From: Paraburkholderia ginsengiterrae
Lineage (GTDB): Bacteria > Pseudomonadota > Gammaproteobacteria > Burkholderiales > Burkholderiaceae
Direction of reading: 5' to 3'
NCBI RefSeq assembly: GCF_001645125.1
Contig: NZ_LXKA01000055.1
Coordinates: forward strand, 1 to 64,000
Length of the DNA stretch: 64,000 nt
Shown here: positions 44,946 to 54,450 of the stretch, piece by piece
Layout: each line of letters begins with the position of its first letter
Numbering within the stretch: the stretch's first letter is position 1
Notes under the pieces: model-generated
The model's input: the letters and a program-made list of their open reading frames with translations, nothing else
What the model was told of the DNA's origin: nothing
The model's database searches: none
Made by a program: the position numbers and the translations under genes

Positions 44946-47900
44946 TCAAAGGGTGCGGGCCGGAAGGCCGGATTCGTGTTTATCAGCGCGGGCCGCGCGG
45001 CGTTTGTCCAGCCACGCATGCACCATCCCGTAGACCACGGGGACGAACAACAGCGTCGACACGGTGCCGAGCGCGAGGCCGCCGATCACGGCGCGGCCGA
45101 GCGGCGCGTTCTGTTCGCCGCCGTCGCCGAGGCCGAGCGCCATCGGCAGCATGCCGATCAGCATGGCGAGCGCGGTCATCAGCACGGGACGGAAGCGGCT
45201 GAACCCGGCTTCGAGCGCGGCCTGCAGCGGCGGCTTGCCGCCGTGGTGGAATTCACGCGCGGTGTTGATGACCAGAATGCTGTTGGCCGTGGCGATGCCG
45301 ATACACAGAATGGTGCCGGTGAGCGCCGGCACGCTCAGGCTCGTGCCGGTGCTGAACAGCATCCACGCGATACCGGCGAGCGAGCCCGGCAAGCCGCTGA
45401 TGATGATGAAAGGATCGAGCCACGACTGGAAGTTGACGACCATCAGCAGATAGACGAGCGCGATGGCGAATACGAGCCCGCTCGCGAGGCCGCTGAACGA
45501 ATCGTGCATGGCCTGCACCTGGCCGCGCACGACGATCGACGCGCCCGGCGGCAGTTGCGGCCGGATCTGGTCGACGAGCCGCGTCACGTCCGTAGCCACG
45601 CCGCCGAGATCGCGGCCCTGTGCGGACGCGAAAATATCGAGCACCGGCTGCACGTTGTAGTGCGAGACGACCGCTTGCTGCGTGCCGCGGTTCAGCGTGC
45701 TCAGCGCGCCGAGCAGGTTCTGCGGCGCCGGGGCGCCTGGAATGGCCGGGCCCGACGTGCCCGCGGCATTGGCGCCGCCGCTCGGTGCGACCGGAATGTT
45801 GGCGAGCGACTGCAGCGAGTTGATGTCGTACTGCGGCATCATCGCCACGAGCGGATAGCTCACGCCGTTTTTCGGATCCAGCCAGAAGTTCGGCGAAGTC
45901 TGCGAGCTGCCCGACAAGGCGGTCAGGAGATTCTGCGACACGTCGCGCTGCAACAGGCCGGCCTGAATCGCCCGCGTGCGGTCGACGTTGACGTTGATCG
46001 CGGGAGCGTCGCCGGGCTGCTGGATCCGTGCGTCGACAAGGCCGCGCACGCCGCGCAGCTGCTCGAGCAGGCGGTTCGCCACGGCGCGGTTGGCGTCGAG
46101 CTTATTGCCGACAATCTGGATATCGATCGGCGCGGGCAAGCCGAAGTTGAGAATCTGGCTGACGATGTCGGCCGGCAGGAACGCAAACGTCACGCCGGGG
46201 AAATCCTTGGCGAGCGTAGTGCGCAGCGTCGCCACGTATTGCGCGGTAGGGCGGTGCTTCGGCGCGAGCGTGATCATCACTTCGGCGTCTTCCGGGCCGA
46301 TCGGGTCGGATGAGTCGTAAGTCAGATTGATGCCGCTCACCGGCACGCCGATGTTGTCGAGCATGGCCGCCAGTTCCTGTTTCGGAATCACGTCGCGCAC
46401 CCGCGCTTCAACTTCGTCGGTGATGCGCGCGGTGTCTTCGATACGCGTGCCGGTCGGCGCGCGCAGATGCAGGCGGATTTCGCCGGTATCGACGGCGGGG
46501 AAGAAATCGCGGCCCGCGAAGGGCACCAGCGCGAGCGAGCCGATGCACAGCAGCAGGAAGATCGCGACGAAGCGGCGCGGGCTCGCGATCGCCGCACCGA
46601 GCACACCACGATAACGGGCGCGCAGCAGTTCGAAACGATGTTCAAAGCCGGCCTGAAAGCGGACCAGACGCGCAATCGGCCCGTTGCCGGTCACCGGCGC
46701 GTTGCTGCGTGCGCGCATCAGGTACATCGCGAGCGTCGGCACCAGCGTGCGCGAAAAGAAGTACGACGCGATCATCGCGAACACCACCGCTTCGGCGAGC
46801 GGAACGAACAGATAACGCGCGACACCGGAGAGCAGGAACATCGGCACGAACACGATACAGATCGACAACGTGGAGACGAAGGTCGGCACCGCGATTTCAC
46901 CCGAGCCGTTCAGGATCGCGTCGTGCAGCGGCTCGCCGTTCTCCAGATGGTGCGTGATGTTTTCAATGGCGACCGTGGCGTCGTCCACCAATATGCCCAC
47001 GGCAAGCGCGAGGCCGCCGAGCGTCATGATGTTGATGGTCTGCCCGAGCGCGGACAACGCGATCAGCGAGGTCAGCACGGCGAGCGGAATCGACACCGCG
47101 ATGATCAGCGTGGCGCGCCAGCTGCCGAGAAACAGCAGGATCATCAGCGCGGTGAGGGCGGCGGCGATCACCGCTTCGCGCGCCACGCCCGCAACCGCTG
47201 ACTTCACGAACACCGATTGATCCGAGAGCGCCGTGATATGCAGCGCGCTCGGCAGACCGGCCGCGATATGCGGCAGCATCGCCTTGACCTGCTGGATGAT
47301 GGTGAGCGTCGAGGTGCTGCCGGATTTTTCCACCGTGAGCAGCGCGGCGCGTTTGCCGTCGCTGCGCACGATGTTGGTCTGCGGCGCGTAGCCGTCGCGC
47401 ACGTGGGCCACGTCGCGCACATACACCACGCCGCCGGCCGAGGTTTTGATCGGCAGATTGTTGAGCGCGGCCACGGTGTCGGTGCTGCCGTTCATCTGCA
47501 CGTTGTATTCCTTCGTGCCGATCTTCGCGGTGCCGCCCGGCAGGATCAGGTTCTGTGCATTGACGGCGTTGACCACGTCGAGCGGCGCGAGGCCTTTGGC
47601 CTGCAACGCGGCCGGATCGATATCGACCATGATCTGCCGCACCTTGCCGCCGAACGGCAGCGGCACCGAGGCGCCTTGCACCGTCGCCAGCTGCGTGCGG
47701 ATCTGGCTGTTGCCGAGGTCGTAGAGCTGCTGTTCGGAGAGCGTGTCGCTGGACAGGCCGAGCTGCAGGATCGGCACCGTCGAGGCGTTATACGTGATGA
47801 TGTTCGGCGGCAGCGTGCCCGGCGGCAGCACGCGCAGGATCGACGCGGAGTTGGAGGCGGCCTCGGCGATCGCGCGATTGATATCGGCGCCCGGATGAAA

Positions 47901-48185
47901 AAAGATCTTCACCACCGAGACGCCGTTTAGCGATTGCGATTCGATGTGCTCGATATCGTCGACGTCGGAGGTCAGCGCGCGCTCGTAGTTGGACGTGATG
48001 CGATTGGCCATGTCCTGCGCGGAAAAGCCGTTATACGTCCAGACGATGCTGACCACCGGGATATCGATGTTCGGAAAGATATCGGTCGGCGTGCGCAAGA
48101 TGGCGAGCGGACCGACGATAAAGATCAGCACGGAGAGGACCACGAAGGTATAGGGGCGGCGCAGCGCGAGCTTGACGATCCACAT
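44946..48185 (-). CDS. RND multidrug/metal efflux permease
   Basis: A 1079-residue RND transporter with 12 membrane helices in two repeats. Signatures: RPYTFVVLSVLIFIVGPLAI at TM1, DIFPNIDIPVVSIVWTYNGF, G-L-A-L-A-V-G-I-L-V-D-D-A-T-V-A-I-E-N-I at TM4 with the proton-relay Asp pair, and GTILCIGIATANSILVINTA at TM10. It is of the HAE/broad type by pattern, not clearly CusA. It is the first gene of its operon (permease, adaptor, outer-membrane factor), which is an uncommon order. The start ATG begins MWIVKLAL. The upstream region holds two inverted 18-bp boxes. Proton-driven extrusion of an unknown substrate; metal or organic. Confidence 0.95.
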   Translation of the reverse strand: MWIVKLALRRPYTFVVLSVLIFIVGPLAILRTPTDIFPNIDIPVVSIVWTYNGFSAQDMANRITSNYERALTSDVDDIEHIESQSLNGVSVVKIFFHPGADINRAIAEAASNSASILRVLPPGTLPPNIITYNASTVPILQLGLSSDTLSEQQLYDLGNSQIRTQLATVQGASVPLPFGGKVRQIMVDIDPAALQAKGLAPLDVVNAVNAQNLILPGGTAKIGTKEYNVQMNGSTDTVAALNNLPIKTSAGGVVYVRDVAHVRDGYAPQTNIVRSDGKRAALLTVEKSGSTSTLTIIQQVKAMLPHIAAGLPSALHITALSDQSVFVKSAVAGVAREAVIAAALTALMILLFLGSWRATLIIAVSIPLAVLTSLIALSALGQTINIMTLGGLALAVGILVDDATVAIENITHHLENGEPLHDAILNGSGEIAVPTFVSTLSICIVFVPMFLLSGVARYLFVPLAEAVVFAMIASYFFSRTLVPTLAMYLMRARSNAPVTGNGPIARLVRFQAGFEHRFELLRARYRGVLGAAIASPRRFVAIFLLLCIGSLALVPFAGRDFFPAVDTGEIRLHLRAPTGTRIEDTARITDEVEARVRDVIPKQELAAMLDNIGVPVSGINLTYDSSDPIGPEDAEVMITLAPKHRPTAQYVATLRTTLAKDFPGVTFAFLPADIVSQILNFGLPAPIDIQIVGNKLDANRAVANRLLEQLRGVRGLVDARIQQPGDAPAINVNVDRTRAIQAGLLQRDVSQNLLTALSGSSQTSPNFWLDPKNGVSYPLVAMMPQYDINSLQSLANIPVAPSGGANAAGTSGPAIPGAPAPQNLLGALSTLNRGTQQAVVSHYNVQPVLDIFASAQGRDLGGVATDVTRLVDQIRPQLPPGASIVVRGQVQAMHDSFSGLASGLVFAIALVYLLMVVNFQSWLDPFIIISGLPGSLAGIAWMLFSTGTSLSVPALTGTILCIGIATANSILVINTAREFHHGGKPPLQAALEAGFSRFRPVLMTALAMLIGMLPMALGLGDGGEQNAPLGRAVIGGLALGTVSTLLFVPVVYGMVHAWLDKRRAARADKHESGLPARTL

Positions 48186-48306
48186 GACGATTTCCTGATG
48201 AGAGGCGGGTGGAGGCGGGCGTCGGTCCGGCGTGGCCGGAATGCGTGACGCGTGCTTCTTGAGTCAGGAGTGTGGCGGGGAGGCGCTTACGGGCTGCGGA
48301 CGGCTA

Positions 48307-48398
48307 GATTACCGTTTTGTCATCTGAATGGCGGTGCGAACGGGCGGTGGAACGCGGGGAGTTGGACGAGGCGAGGGCTGGATAACAAAACCGTAATC
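48307..48398. promoter_or_regulatory. two inverted copies of an 18-bp dyad motif in the RND/DUF4148 intergenic region
   Basis: Copies are GATTACCGTTTTGTCATC (48307-48324) and GATAACAAAACCGTAATC (48381-48398). The second is the reverse complement of the first with two mismatches. Each is itself a dyad GATnAC-N6-GTnATC. One copy lies near each of the two divergent starts (permease minus, DUF4148 plus). This is the expected design for an OmpR-type regulator site, the neighbouring CusR-like regulator being a candidate. The 300-bp gap holds no gene. Confidence 0.6.
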
Positions 48399-48486
48399 TT
48401 CGGGTCAGTACCCGGACAGGTGAAATGACAAGAATGGGAAGCGTTGTTCAGCCCACTCATTTCTTGCACATTACCGGAGAGACATC

Positions 48487-48774
48487 ATGAAACTGTTTAC
48501 CGCCTTTGCCATTACCGCACTCAGTTTGACGTTCGGCGCGAATGCCTTCGCGCAAACCACCTCGTCGGGGCTCACGCACGCCGAAGTGATCCAGCAGTTG
48601 CAGCAGGCCCAGGCCGAAGGGCTGGTGCCGACGTCCAAGAGCGACTATCCGCCCTCGGATGCCGAGATCGCGCGTAACCGGGAGATTTATGCGATCCAGC
48701 ATCACACGGACGGCGCCAGCGCGGTCAGCACAGCCGGCGTGCCGGTGGCGAATCCGGCTTCGGCTGCCAATTGA
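48487..48774 (+). CDS. DUF4148 exported protein
   Basis: A 95-residue secreted protein: signal peptide MKLFTAFAITALSLTFGANA with cleavage near F-A-Q-T, then the DUF4148 helix LTHAEVIQQLQQAQAEGLVP and K-S-D-Y-P-P-S-D-A-E-I-A-R-N, and a low-complexity end. This family is common and multi-copy in Burkholderia; function unknown. A GGAGAG site lies upstream. It is divergent from the RND operon and carries one of the two dyad boxes in its leader, so it may be co-regulated by the same metal or stress signal. Confidence 0.9.
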   Translation: MKLFTAFAITALSLTFGANAFAQTTSSGLTHAEVIQQLQQAQAEGLVPTSKSDYPPSDAEIARNREIYAIQHHTDGASAVSTAGVPVANPASAAN

Positions 48775-48789
48775 TCCGCTCAGCGGACC

Positions 48790-49569
48790 TCAGCTGTGCG
48801 AGGATGCGGCGTCGACGGCCCAGTCCAGCGCCGCATCGAACAGGCTCGTCCCGGCCGGCGAGAGGTTGCCGAACGTGTCGTTGTTCAGGAAAAACATCAC
48901 TCGGCGTGCCGGCGCCAGTGACTCATAGTCCATCGTCGCGCCTTTCTCGTACGCGAAAATCGCCGCTTTCTCCGGCTGACCGTAGAGAGTGGCGATGATT
49001 GCCGCGCCGAGGCCGGGCTTGCCCCAGCTCACCGCGGCCTGTTTGCCGTAGACGTTCGTCACGCCCGCCGGCAAGCCCGCCGCGATCGGGTGAGGCGCAT
49101 TGACGAGCCACAGGTAGCGCTCCTTGTCCGCCTCGCCGAAATCGACGTCGTGCCGCTTGCCCGTCATCGCGAAGTCGTCGAGCAGATCGTTTTCCCAGGT
49201 CAGCAGTGGCTTGGCCAGATAGCGCCAGCCGCTCGCCACCTGTTTGGACGATACCGTCGACGAGATCATCACCAGATCCGCATCGCCTGCCGCTTCGGGC
49301 GGCGCGGCCTGATCGATCAGGCGCACGCTGTAACCGCGTGCGCCGAGGTGTGCGGCGATCTTCTGATCGACGGCGAGGTTTGGGCCATTCAGTTGAATGA
49401 CCATCACAACGGCTTTGCCCGCACCGGGTCTTCCGCGCGACGCTGCCCGTGCGGCTGGTGGCGTGACGGTGAGCAAGACGCCGAGGCCCGCAGCGGCAAC
49501 GGTAAGCAAGCGGCGGCGTTGGCGGGTGAACGCAAGGCCGGGCTCGGTGCGGCACTTCAGAAGCTTCAT
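48790..49569 (-). CDS. Tat-exported protein of unknown function, ThuA-like
   Basis: A 259-residue protein with an N-terminal R-Q-R-R-R-L-L-T-V-A-A-A-G run and hydrophobic segment ending A-A-R-A, a twin-arginine-like signal. The mature part has VVMVIQLNGPNLAVDQKIAA, then A-D-L-V-M-I-S-S-T-V-S-S and L-T-W-E-N-D-L-L-D-D, an alternating alpha/beta pattern resembling ThuA-type Rossmann-like proteins. It lacks catalytic residues I can name. It begins 62 bp after the TonB receptor on the same strand, so it may be the last gene of the iron-regulated operon. The start is ambiguous (ATG at 49569 or 49581). Confidence 0.6.
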   Translation of the reverse strand: MKLLKCRTEPGLAFTRQRRRLLTVAAAGLGVLLTVTPPAARAASRGRPGAGKAVVMVIQLNGPNLAVDQKIAAHLGARGYSVRLIDQAAPPEAAGDADLVMISSTVSSKQVASGWRYLAKPLLTWENDLLDDFAMTGKRHDVDFGEADKERYLWLVNAPHPIAAGLPAGVTNVYGKQAAVSWGKPGLGAAIIATLYGQPEKAAIFAYEKGATMDYESLAPARRVMFFLNNDTFGNLSPAGTSLFDAALDWAVDAASSHS

Positions 49570-49630
49570 GGCATGTCCCATTCCAGGTTGATCGATCGAA
49601 CGCGCAGTTGTTGCGCACGGTTCTCGTGGC

Positions 49631-52147
49631 TCAGAACTCGAGCGTGGAAAGCAGCGACACCTGGCGTGCGTCGCCGACCGAGACAAAATACTTGTTGACG
49701 CTCGACGGGTAGTAAGTTGTATTGAACAGATTCTTCACGTTGAGTTGGAACGATAGATGGCGGTTGCCGAGCTTCGTGTCGTAGGTGGCGAAGGCGTTCG
49801 CGACCGTATACGAAGGCAGCGTGAAGCTATTGGCCGAGTCGCCCGGCCGCGCGCCGACGTAATGTGCGCCCGCGCCCACGCGCAACTGGTCGCCGCCGAG
49901 GATCGCGCCGAAGTCATAGACCGCCGCGAGCGAAGCCGTCTGGTTCGGCGCATTCCAGAGCCGGTTGCCCGCATAGAGCGGATCTTCGGTGGTCTTCGCG
50001 TCGAGGTAGGCGTAGCTCGCGATCACGCTCCAGTGCTGGCCGATCTGTCCGGCCACATCGAGCTCCACGCCGCGCGATCGCGCGCGGCCGGCGGTGCGCC
50101 AGTCGGTCTGCTTGGTCGTGTCGTTGTACTGCTGCACCAGCACGTTTTTCTTGTCGATATTGAAGAGCGCCAGCGTGCCGGTCAGGCCGCCTGGCATCGC
50201 CATTTTCGCGCCTAACTCCCAGGAGGTAGCTTCCTCAGGCTGCACCGACGAGTCGATCACGACGCCCGACGAAAGCGGCGCGATGGTCGAGGTCGGCTTG
50301 AGCGACTGCGTGTAGCTGCCATACAGCGACACCGTGTCGGTCCACTTGTACACCACGCCCGCGCGCGGCAGCCACTTGTTGCCGTTGATATCCGTGTTGA
50401 CGACGAACGGCCGGCCCTTGCCCGCGATCTGGTTGTAGCTCAGAAAGCGTGCGCCGCCGATCAGAATCCACTTGTCGGTGAGATGCAGGCTGTCCTGGAC
50501 GAAGATCGACCGGTCGTGCAGCGTGTCGGTCTGATCGCTGTCGCTCGCCGACACCGTGGTCGCCGGGCTTTCCCGTCCGTAGATCGGATTGAAATAGTTG
50601 AAGGGGTATTTCGTGGCCTGGCGCAGCAGGTCGCGGCGATAGATGCGCCGGTATTCATCGTCGACGCCAACTTGGAGATCGTTGCGCAATCCGCCGATGT
50701 CGAAATGACCGTCCACATAGGCAATCGCATAGCTGTCCGTGCTCAGCGCACCGTGGGTCGCGTCGTTGCTGCGCGACACGGCGCCCGTGGTGCTGTTGAT
50801 GCCCTGCACGCGCAGCTGGTTCGCGTCATAGGTTTCGCGGTTGTAGCTGTAGCCGGCATGCGCCTTCCAGTCTGCGTTGATCTGATGATCGACGCTGAGC
50901 TGTGCAAGATGCGATTCGCCGTCCATCTCGTTGAAGGGCTCGTCCAGACGTTCGCGGCTCGAGATCGCAAGCGGCTTGTTGGTCTTCGGATCGAGCGCGG
51001 TGCCACGATCGAACGGATACATGAAGTTGCGATATTCATACGACGCGACCACCTGCGTATCGCGCCCGTACCATGCGAGCGACGGCGCCACGAGCGTCTC
51101 GCGATGCTCGCCGAAGTTGCGCCAGTACTGGTCTTCGGCTTCGTCCACGATCAGCCGGTAGGCGAGGCCCGAACCGCCGATCGGGCCTGTCGTGTCGAGC
51201 GTCGCGCCCGCGCCGTTGCGGCCGTGGCCGTAGGTCGAACCGAGTACGGAGATCGCGTGATAGGGCGTGAGCAGGGGCTGCTTGCTCACCACGTTGACGA
51301 CGCCGCCGGGGTCCATGATCCCGTACAGCAGCGAAGTTGGCCCCTTGAGCACCTCGACGCTGTCGGCCGCCGCGTTCAGGCCGCGTCCCTGCACGAGCGG
51401 CATGCCGTTGTGCATGATCGAGCCGTCGCGATTGCCGCCGAAGCCGCGCTTGAGCAGCGTGTCCTGCGTGCCCGCGAGCGTATTGCCTTGCACAATGCCG
51501 CTCACGTTCGCGAGCGCTTCGTCGAGATTGCGCGGACGCTGGTCGCGCAGCACTTGCGCGGGCACCACGTTGACGGCTTGTGCCGTATCGAGCACGGGCG
51601 TGTCCGAGCGCGTCACGTTGGCTTCGGCGGGCGGCCGGTAGCTGCCGGCTTTCACCAGTTGCGAGGTGACGGCCACGGCGGGGAGGGTGGTGCCCGGGTT
51701 GTCCGGGCTATCGTTCGCCGCTGAGGGGGCATGTTCGACGAGCGTAAAACCACCGTTGGGCTGTTGCACCGCGCCGAGTCCCGTGCCGCGCAGCAGGTGC
51801 TCGAGCGCTTGCGGTACGGCGTAATCGCCATGCAGGCCTTCGCTCGTGCGCCCCGCCGTCAGCGCGGCCGGGAACGACAGCAGCAGTCCGGTCTCACGGC
51901 CGAAGCGATTGAGCGCGCCTTCCAGCGGTCCGGCCGGAATGTCGTAGCTCCTGCGCTGCGGTGCTCCGTTCGCTGCCGGAGCATTGGCGGTGGGTTCGGC
52001 CGCGAGCGTCGCGTTGAACGGCAGCCCGGTCGAAAGCAGCGCAGCCGTTGCGAGTTGCCGTGCGAAGCGGGCCGGCGGCCGCATGCGTAACGCGCCACGA
52101 CTGCCGCGCCTGCCTCGGCCGGCGCCGGTCTTTCGATACTGTCCCAT
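49631..52147 (-). CDS. TonB-dependent ferric-siderophore receptor with signalling domain
   Basis: An 838-residue outer-membrane transporter. A signal peptide ends near L-A-A-E-P. Then a secretin/TonB N-terminal (STN) domain RRSYDIPAGPLEGALNRFGR, a plug domain with D-T-A-Q-A-V-N-V-V-P-A-Q-V-L-R-D-Q and VEVLKGPTSLLYGIMDPGGV (FpvA/FhuE-like), and a 22-strand barrel ending V-S-L-L-S-T-L-E-F. The STN domain identifies a transducer that signals through FecR to the ECF sigma factor. It lies downstream of the sigma and FecR genes on the same strand, 125 bp after FecR. Ligand is likely a ferric siderophore, unnamed. Weak ribosome-binding site; the start MGQYRKTG is chosen over a longer frame. Confidence 0.92.
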   Translation of the reverse strand: MGQYRKTGAGRGRRGSRGALRMRPPARFARQLATAALLSTGLPFNATLAAEPTANAPAANGAPQRRSYDIPAGPLEGALNRFGRETGLLLSFPAALTAGRTSEGLHGDYAVPQALEHLLRGTGLGAVQQPNGGFTLVEHAPSAANDSPDNPGTTLPAVAVTSQLVKAGSYRPPAEANVTRSDTPVLDTAQAVNVVPAQVLRDQRPRNLDEALANVSGIVQGNTLAGTQDTLLKRGFGGNRDGSIMHNGMPLVQGRGLNAAADSVEVLKGPTSLLYGIMDPGGVVNVVSKQPLLTPYHAISVLGSTYGHGRNGAGATLDTTGPIGGSGLAYRLIVDEAEDQYWRNFGEHRETLVAPSLAWYGRDTQVVASYEYRNFMYPFDRGTALDPKTNKPLAISSRERLDEPFNEMDGESHLAQLSVDHQINADWKAHAGYSYNRETYDANQLRVQGINSTTGAVSRSNDATHGALSTDSYAIAYVDGHFDIGGLRNDLQVGVDDEYRRIYRRDLLRQATKYPFNYFNPIYGRESPATTVSASDSDQTDTLHDRSIFVQDSLHLTDKWILIGGARFLSYNQIAGKGRPFVVNTDINGNKWLPRAGVVYKWTDTVSLYGSYTQSLKPTSTIAPLSSGVVIDSSVQPEEATSWELGAKMAMPGGLTGTLALFNIDKKNVLVQQYNDTTKQTDWRTAGRARSRGVELDVAGQIGQHWSVIASYAYLDAKTTEDPLYAGNRLWNAPNQTASLAAVYDFGAILGGDQLRVGAGAHYVGARPGDSANSFTLPSYTVANAFATYDTKLGNRHLSFQLNVKNLFNTTYYPSSVNKYFVSVGDARQVSLLSTLEF

Positions 52148-52272
52148 GTTCAAAGCTCGCAGGAAGATAGACGATGTGTTGCTCTCATCTCCCTTGTCAC
52201 GCGAGATTCGAAAACAGCTCACAGTTCTTTGAATTTTTTGCGCGGGTGACGCGAGAGCGGTGCCCGTGAGTC

Positions 52273-53262
52273 TCAAGCCGCGCGCACGGTGACCCAGTAG
52301 CGCGTGATGAATACGACCTCGACGGGCAAGGTGCGGGCAACGGTGTCGAGCACGCGGCCGGTATCCACGAGCGGGAAGGTGCCCGACAGGCGCAGACCGG
52401 CCACGGCCTCCTCGCAGCTCAGGTGCCCCGCGCGATAGCGCCCGAGTTCGCTGACGAAATCGCCGAGCCGCATGCCGCTCGCAACGATCAGGCCGTCGGT
52501 CCACGCCGCCTCGTTTTCGCTGATCGACTTCGGCGCGCCGACGACGGCGCGCGTGAAGCGGACGCGCTGCCCGGCACGCACGATCGGTGCGAGACCGGGT
52601 GCGTCGGCTGGTTCGATCCGGACCGCGCCTTCGAATACGTCGAGACGGCACAGCATGCTTTGCTGTCTGACCGCGAAGCGCGTGCCGAGCGGCTGCAGAT
52701 TGCCTTGCGCGGTCTCGACGATGAATGGCCGCTGCTCGCCGCCCGCATGTCCGGTCGTGACCATGATTTCGCCGCTGACGAGACGCAAGCGCCGTTGGGT
52801 CGCGGTAAAGCGCACGTCGATTGCGGTGTCTGTGTTCAACGTGATGCGCGTGCCGTCCGCGAGAGTGAGCGTGCGGCGTTCGCCAAGCGCGGTGTGTACA
52901 TCGGCATTCCATGCGCGCCACGGCACGTGTTCACTCGCCATCCATGCCGCGCCACCGGTGAGCAGAAGCGTCGCGAGGGCCTTGACGCTGGAACGGCGCC
53001 GAGCCGTGCCAGCGTGCGTGAGTGCAGCGCGTGCGGCGGCCGGGCCATGATGGTCGCCGGTGGCGTCGGCGAGACCGCGGAAACGGCCGCCGACATGGCA
53101 GATATGCTGCCAGGCGCGTTCGTGATCGGGATGCTCGGCGCGCCACTGCGCGAGCGCTATCTGTTGCGCGCGCATGTCCCGGCCGGATTGCAGCTCCATC
53201 CACCACTCGACGGCGCGCATGGCGATGTGCCGCGGAATGTCGGGGCGCACGCTAGCGTTCAT
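52273..53262 (-). CDS. FecR-type anti-sigma/transmembrane sensor
   Basis: A 329-residue regulator of a FecI-type sigma factor. The N-terminal cytoplasmic DUF4880 part has [20 protein letters not shown] then [16 protein letters not shown] membrane segment around [19 protein letters not shown] follows. The periplasmic FecR domain has [20 protein letters not shown] and [10 protein letters not shown]-type strands. It transmits the occupied-receptor signal across the inner membrane. It starts 12 bp after the sigma gene and lies upstream of the TonB receptor, a standard FecIRA layout. Confidence 0.93.
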   Translation of the reverse strand: MNASVRPDIPRHIAMRAVEWWMELQSGRDMRAQQIALAQWRAEHPDHERAWQHICHVGGRFRGLADATGDHHGPAAARAALTHAGTARRRSSVKALATLLLTGGAAWMASEHVPWRAWNADVHTALGERRTLTLADGTRITLNTDTAIDVRFTATQRRLRLVSGEIMVTTGHAGGEQRPFIVETAQGNLQPLGTRFAVRQQSMLCRLDVFEGAVRIEPADAPGLAPIVRAGQRVRFTRAVVGAPKSISENEAAWTDGLIVASGMRLGDFVSELGRYRAGHLSCEEAVAGLRLSGTFPLVDTGRVLDTVARTLPVEVVFITRYWVTVRAA

Positions 53263-53274
53263 GCGGCACGCGCG

Positions 53275-53787
53275 TCACGCCACGCTCAACGCGAAGAAAC
53301 ACTGCGCGCCGGCGCGCACCAGGTGGCGCTTTACCGTGGCAATGGAAATTTTCAGTTGCTCGGCGATGTCGGCGTGGCTCAAACCGTCCAGCTGGGCGAG
53401 CAGGAACGCACGCTTGACGGCCACCGGCAGGCGCTCCAGCAAGCTGTCGATCTCGCACAGTGCTTCGAGCAGCAGCGCGCGCTCCTCCGGTGACGGTGCG
53501 AACTGTTCCGGCACGTGGGCCAATGCCTCCCGATACGCGCGTTCGATCTGCTCGCGGCGCCAGTGATTGGCCATCACACGTTGCGCGACCGTGGTCAGGA
53601 AGGCCCGCGGTTCGTGCAAGACGAGCGGCTCGTCACGGGCAAGCAGGCGCAGAAACGTGTCGTGCGCGAGGTCGGCGGCGCGATGCGTGCAGCCGATCTT
53701 CTTGCGCAGCCAGGCGTGAAGCCAGCCGTGATGATCGCTGTAGAGCGCCTGCATCTCGTGATGCAGAGTCGAAGGGTTTGCCGACAT
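53275..53787 (-). CDS. ECF sigma factor, FecI family
   Basis: A 170-residue extracytoplasmic-function sigma factor. Region 2 reads LRKKIGCTHRAADLAHDTFL and R-L-L-A-R-D-E; region 4 reads LPVAVKRAFLLAQLDGLSHA then DIAEQLKISIATVKRHLVRA, with the FecI-type helix-turn-helix. It directs RNA polymerase to the receptor promoter. It is first in the operon, followed by FecR and the receptor. The upstream region carries a strong Fur-like site at 53831-53849, so it should be repressed by iron. Confidence 0.94.
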   Translation of the reverse strand: MSANPSTLHHEMQALYSDHHGWLHAWLRKKIGCTHRAADLAHDTFLRLLARDEPLVLHEPRAFLTTVAQRVMANHWRREQIERAYREALAHVPEQFAPSPEERALLLEALCEIDSLLERLPVAVKRAFLLAQLDGLSHADIAEQLKISIATVKRHLVRAGAQCFFALSVA

Positions 53788-53830
53788 GGCTTGCCGTGTG
53801 CGCCAGACCGGTTGATGTGGCGTCTTTGTA

Positions 53831-53849
53831 AATGAGAATGATTCGCATC
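53831..53849. promoter_or_regulatory. predicted Fur box upstream of the FecI-type sigma gene
   Basis: The 19-mer AATGAGAATGATTCGCATC matches 17 of 19 positions of the common betaproteobacterial box AATGAGAATGATTCTCATT. It sits 44 bp before the sigma gene start, where it would cover the promoter. Confidence 0.75.
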
Positions 53850-53956
53850 ATATCACGGCAATTTGTAAGGTGGGAGTGGGGTTTTGTCAGGTTGTGCGTC
53901 TTGTGCGGCGCCCGGTGGGGGAGCCGCACAGACCTAAGGTGTTGGGATGACGCCGC

Positions 53957-54361
53957 TCAGGCAACGTCATCCGACTCCAACTCGAAACCTTCATCGATCC
54001 AGCCGGTTATCCCGCCTGCCATGATCTTCACCGGAAATCCCAGCCGCGCCAGTTGCGCAGCGGCACGCGCGGCACCGTTGCAATGCGGGCCGGCGCAGTA
54101 CGTAACGAAAAACGTGTCGCTTGGGTAAGCGCCCATGCGGGACGCGACAATCTTCCCTCGCGGAAGATTGATTGCACCGGGAACGTGTCCCCTGGCAAAC
54201 ATGGCAGGACTCCGAACGTCCAGCAGGATGAATCCGGGTTCGGGACTGCGCATGGCGTCATGCGTATCCCAGCAATCGGTTTCGAACATGAGTTCCGACT
54301 CGAAGTGCTGAATGGCAAGCTCCGACGGTGCGGCTGGAACGAGGGTTACCGCGTTGGACAT
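53957..54361 (-). CDS. rhodanese-like protein
   Basis: A 134-residue single rhodanese domain. PGFILLDVRSPAMFARGHVP and GAINLPRGKI are the classic strands, and the active-site loop starts at Cys 89 (TYCAGPHCNGA), long enough for the sulfur-transfer type. A second Cys lies at 94. It transfers sulfane sulfur or acts in thiol stress. It is divergent from the FtrA-type regulator with a 90-bp gap, a pairing seen in Burkholderia and Pseudomonas. No signal peptide. Confidence 0.9.
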   Translation of the reverse strand: MSNAVTLVPAAPSELAIQHFESELMFETDCWDTHDAMRSPEPGFILLDVRSPAMFARGHVPGAINLPRGKIVASRMGAYPSDTFFVTYCAGPHCNGAARAAAQLARLGFPVKIMAGGITGWIDEGFELESDDVA

Positions 54362-54450
54362 GGTGTATCTCCTGGGTGGCTGACGGTCACTATTGTTTCA
54401 ACAGGGCCCGGCGTGCACAATTGGCGAAATCGCCGTTTAACGATCAAATC

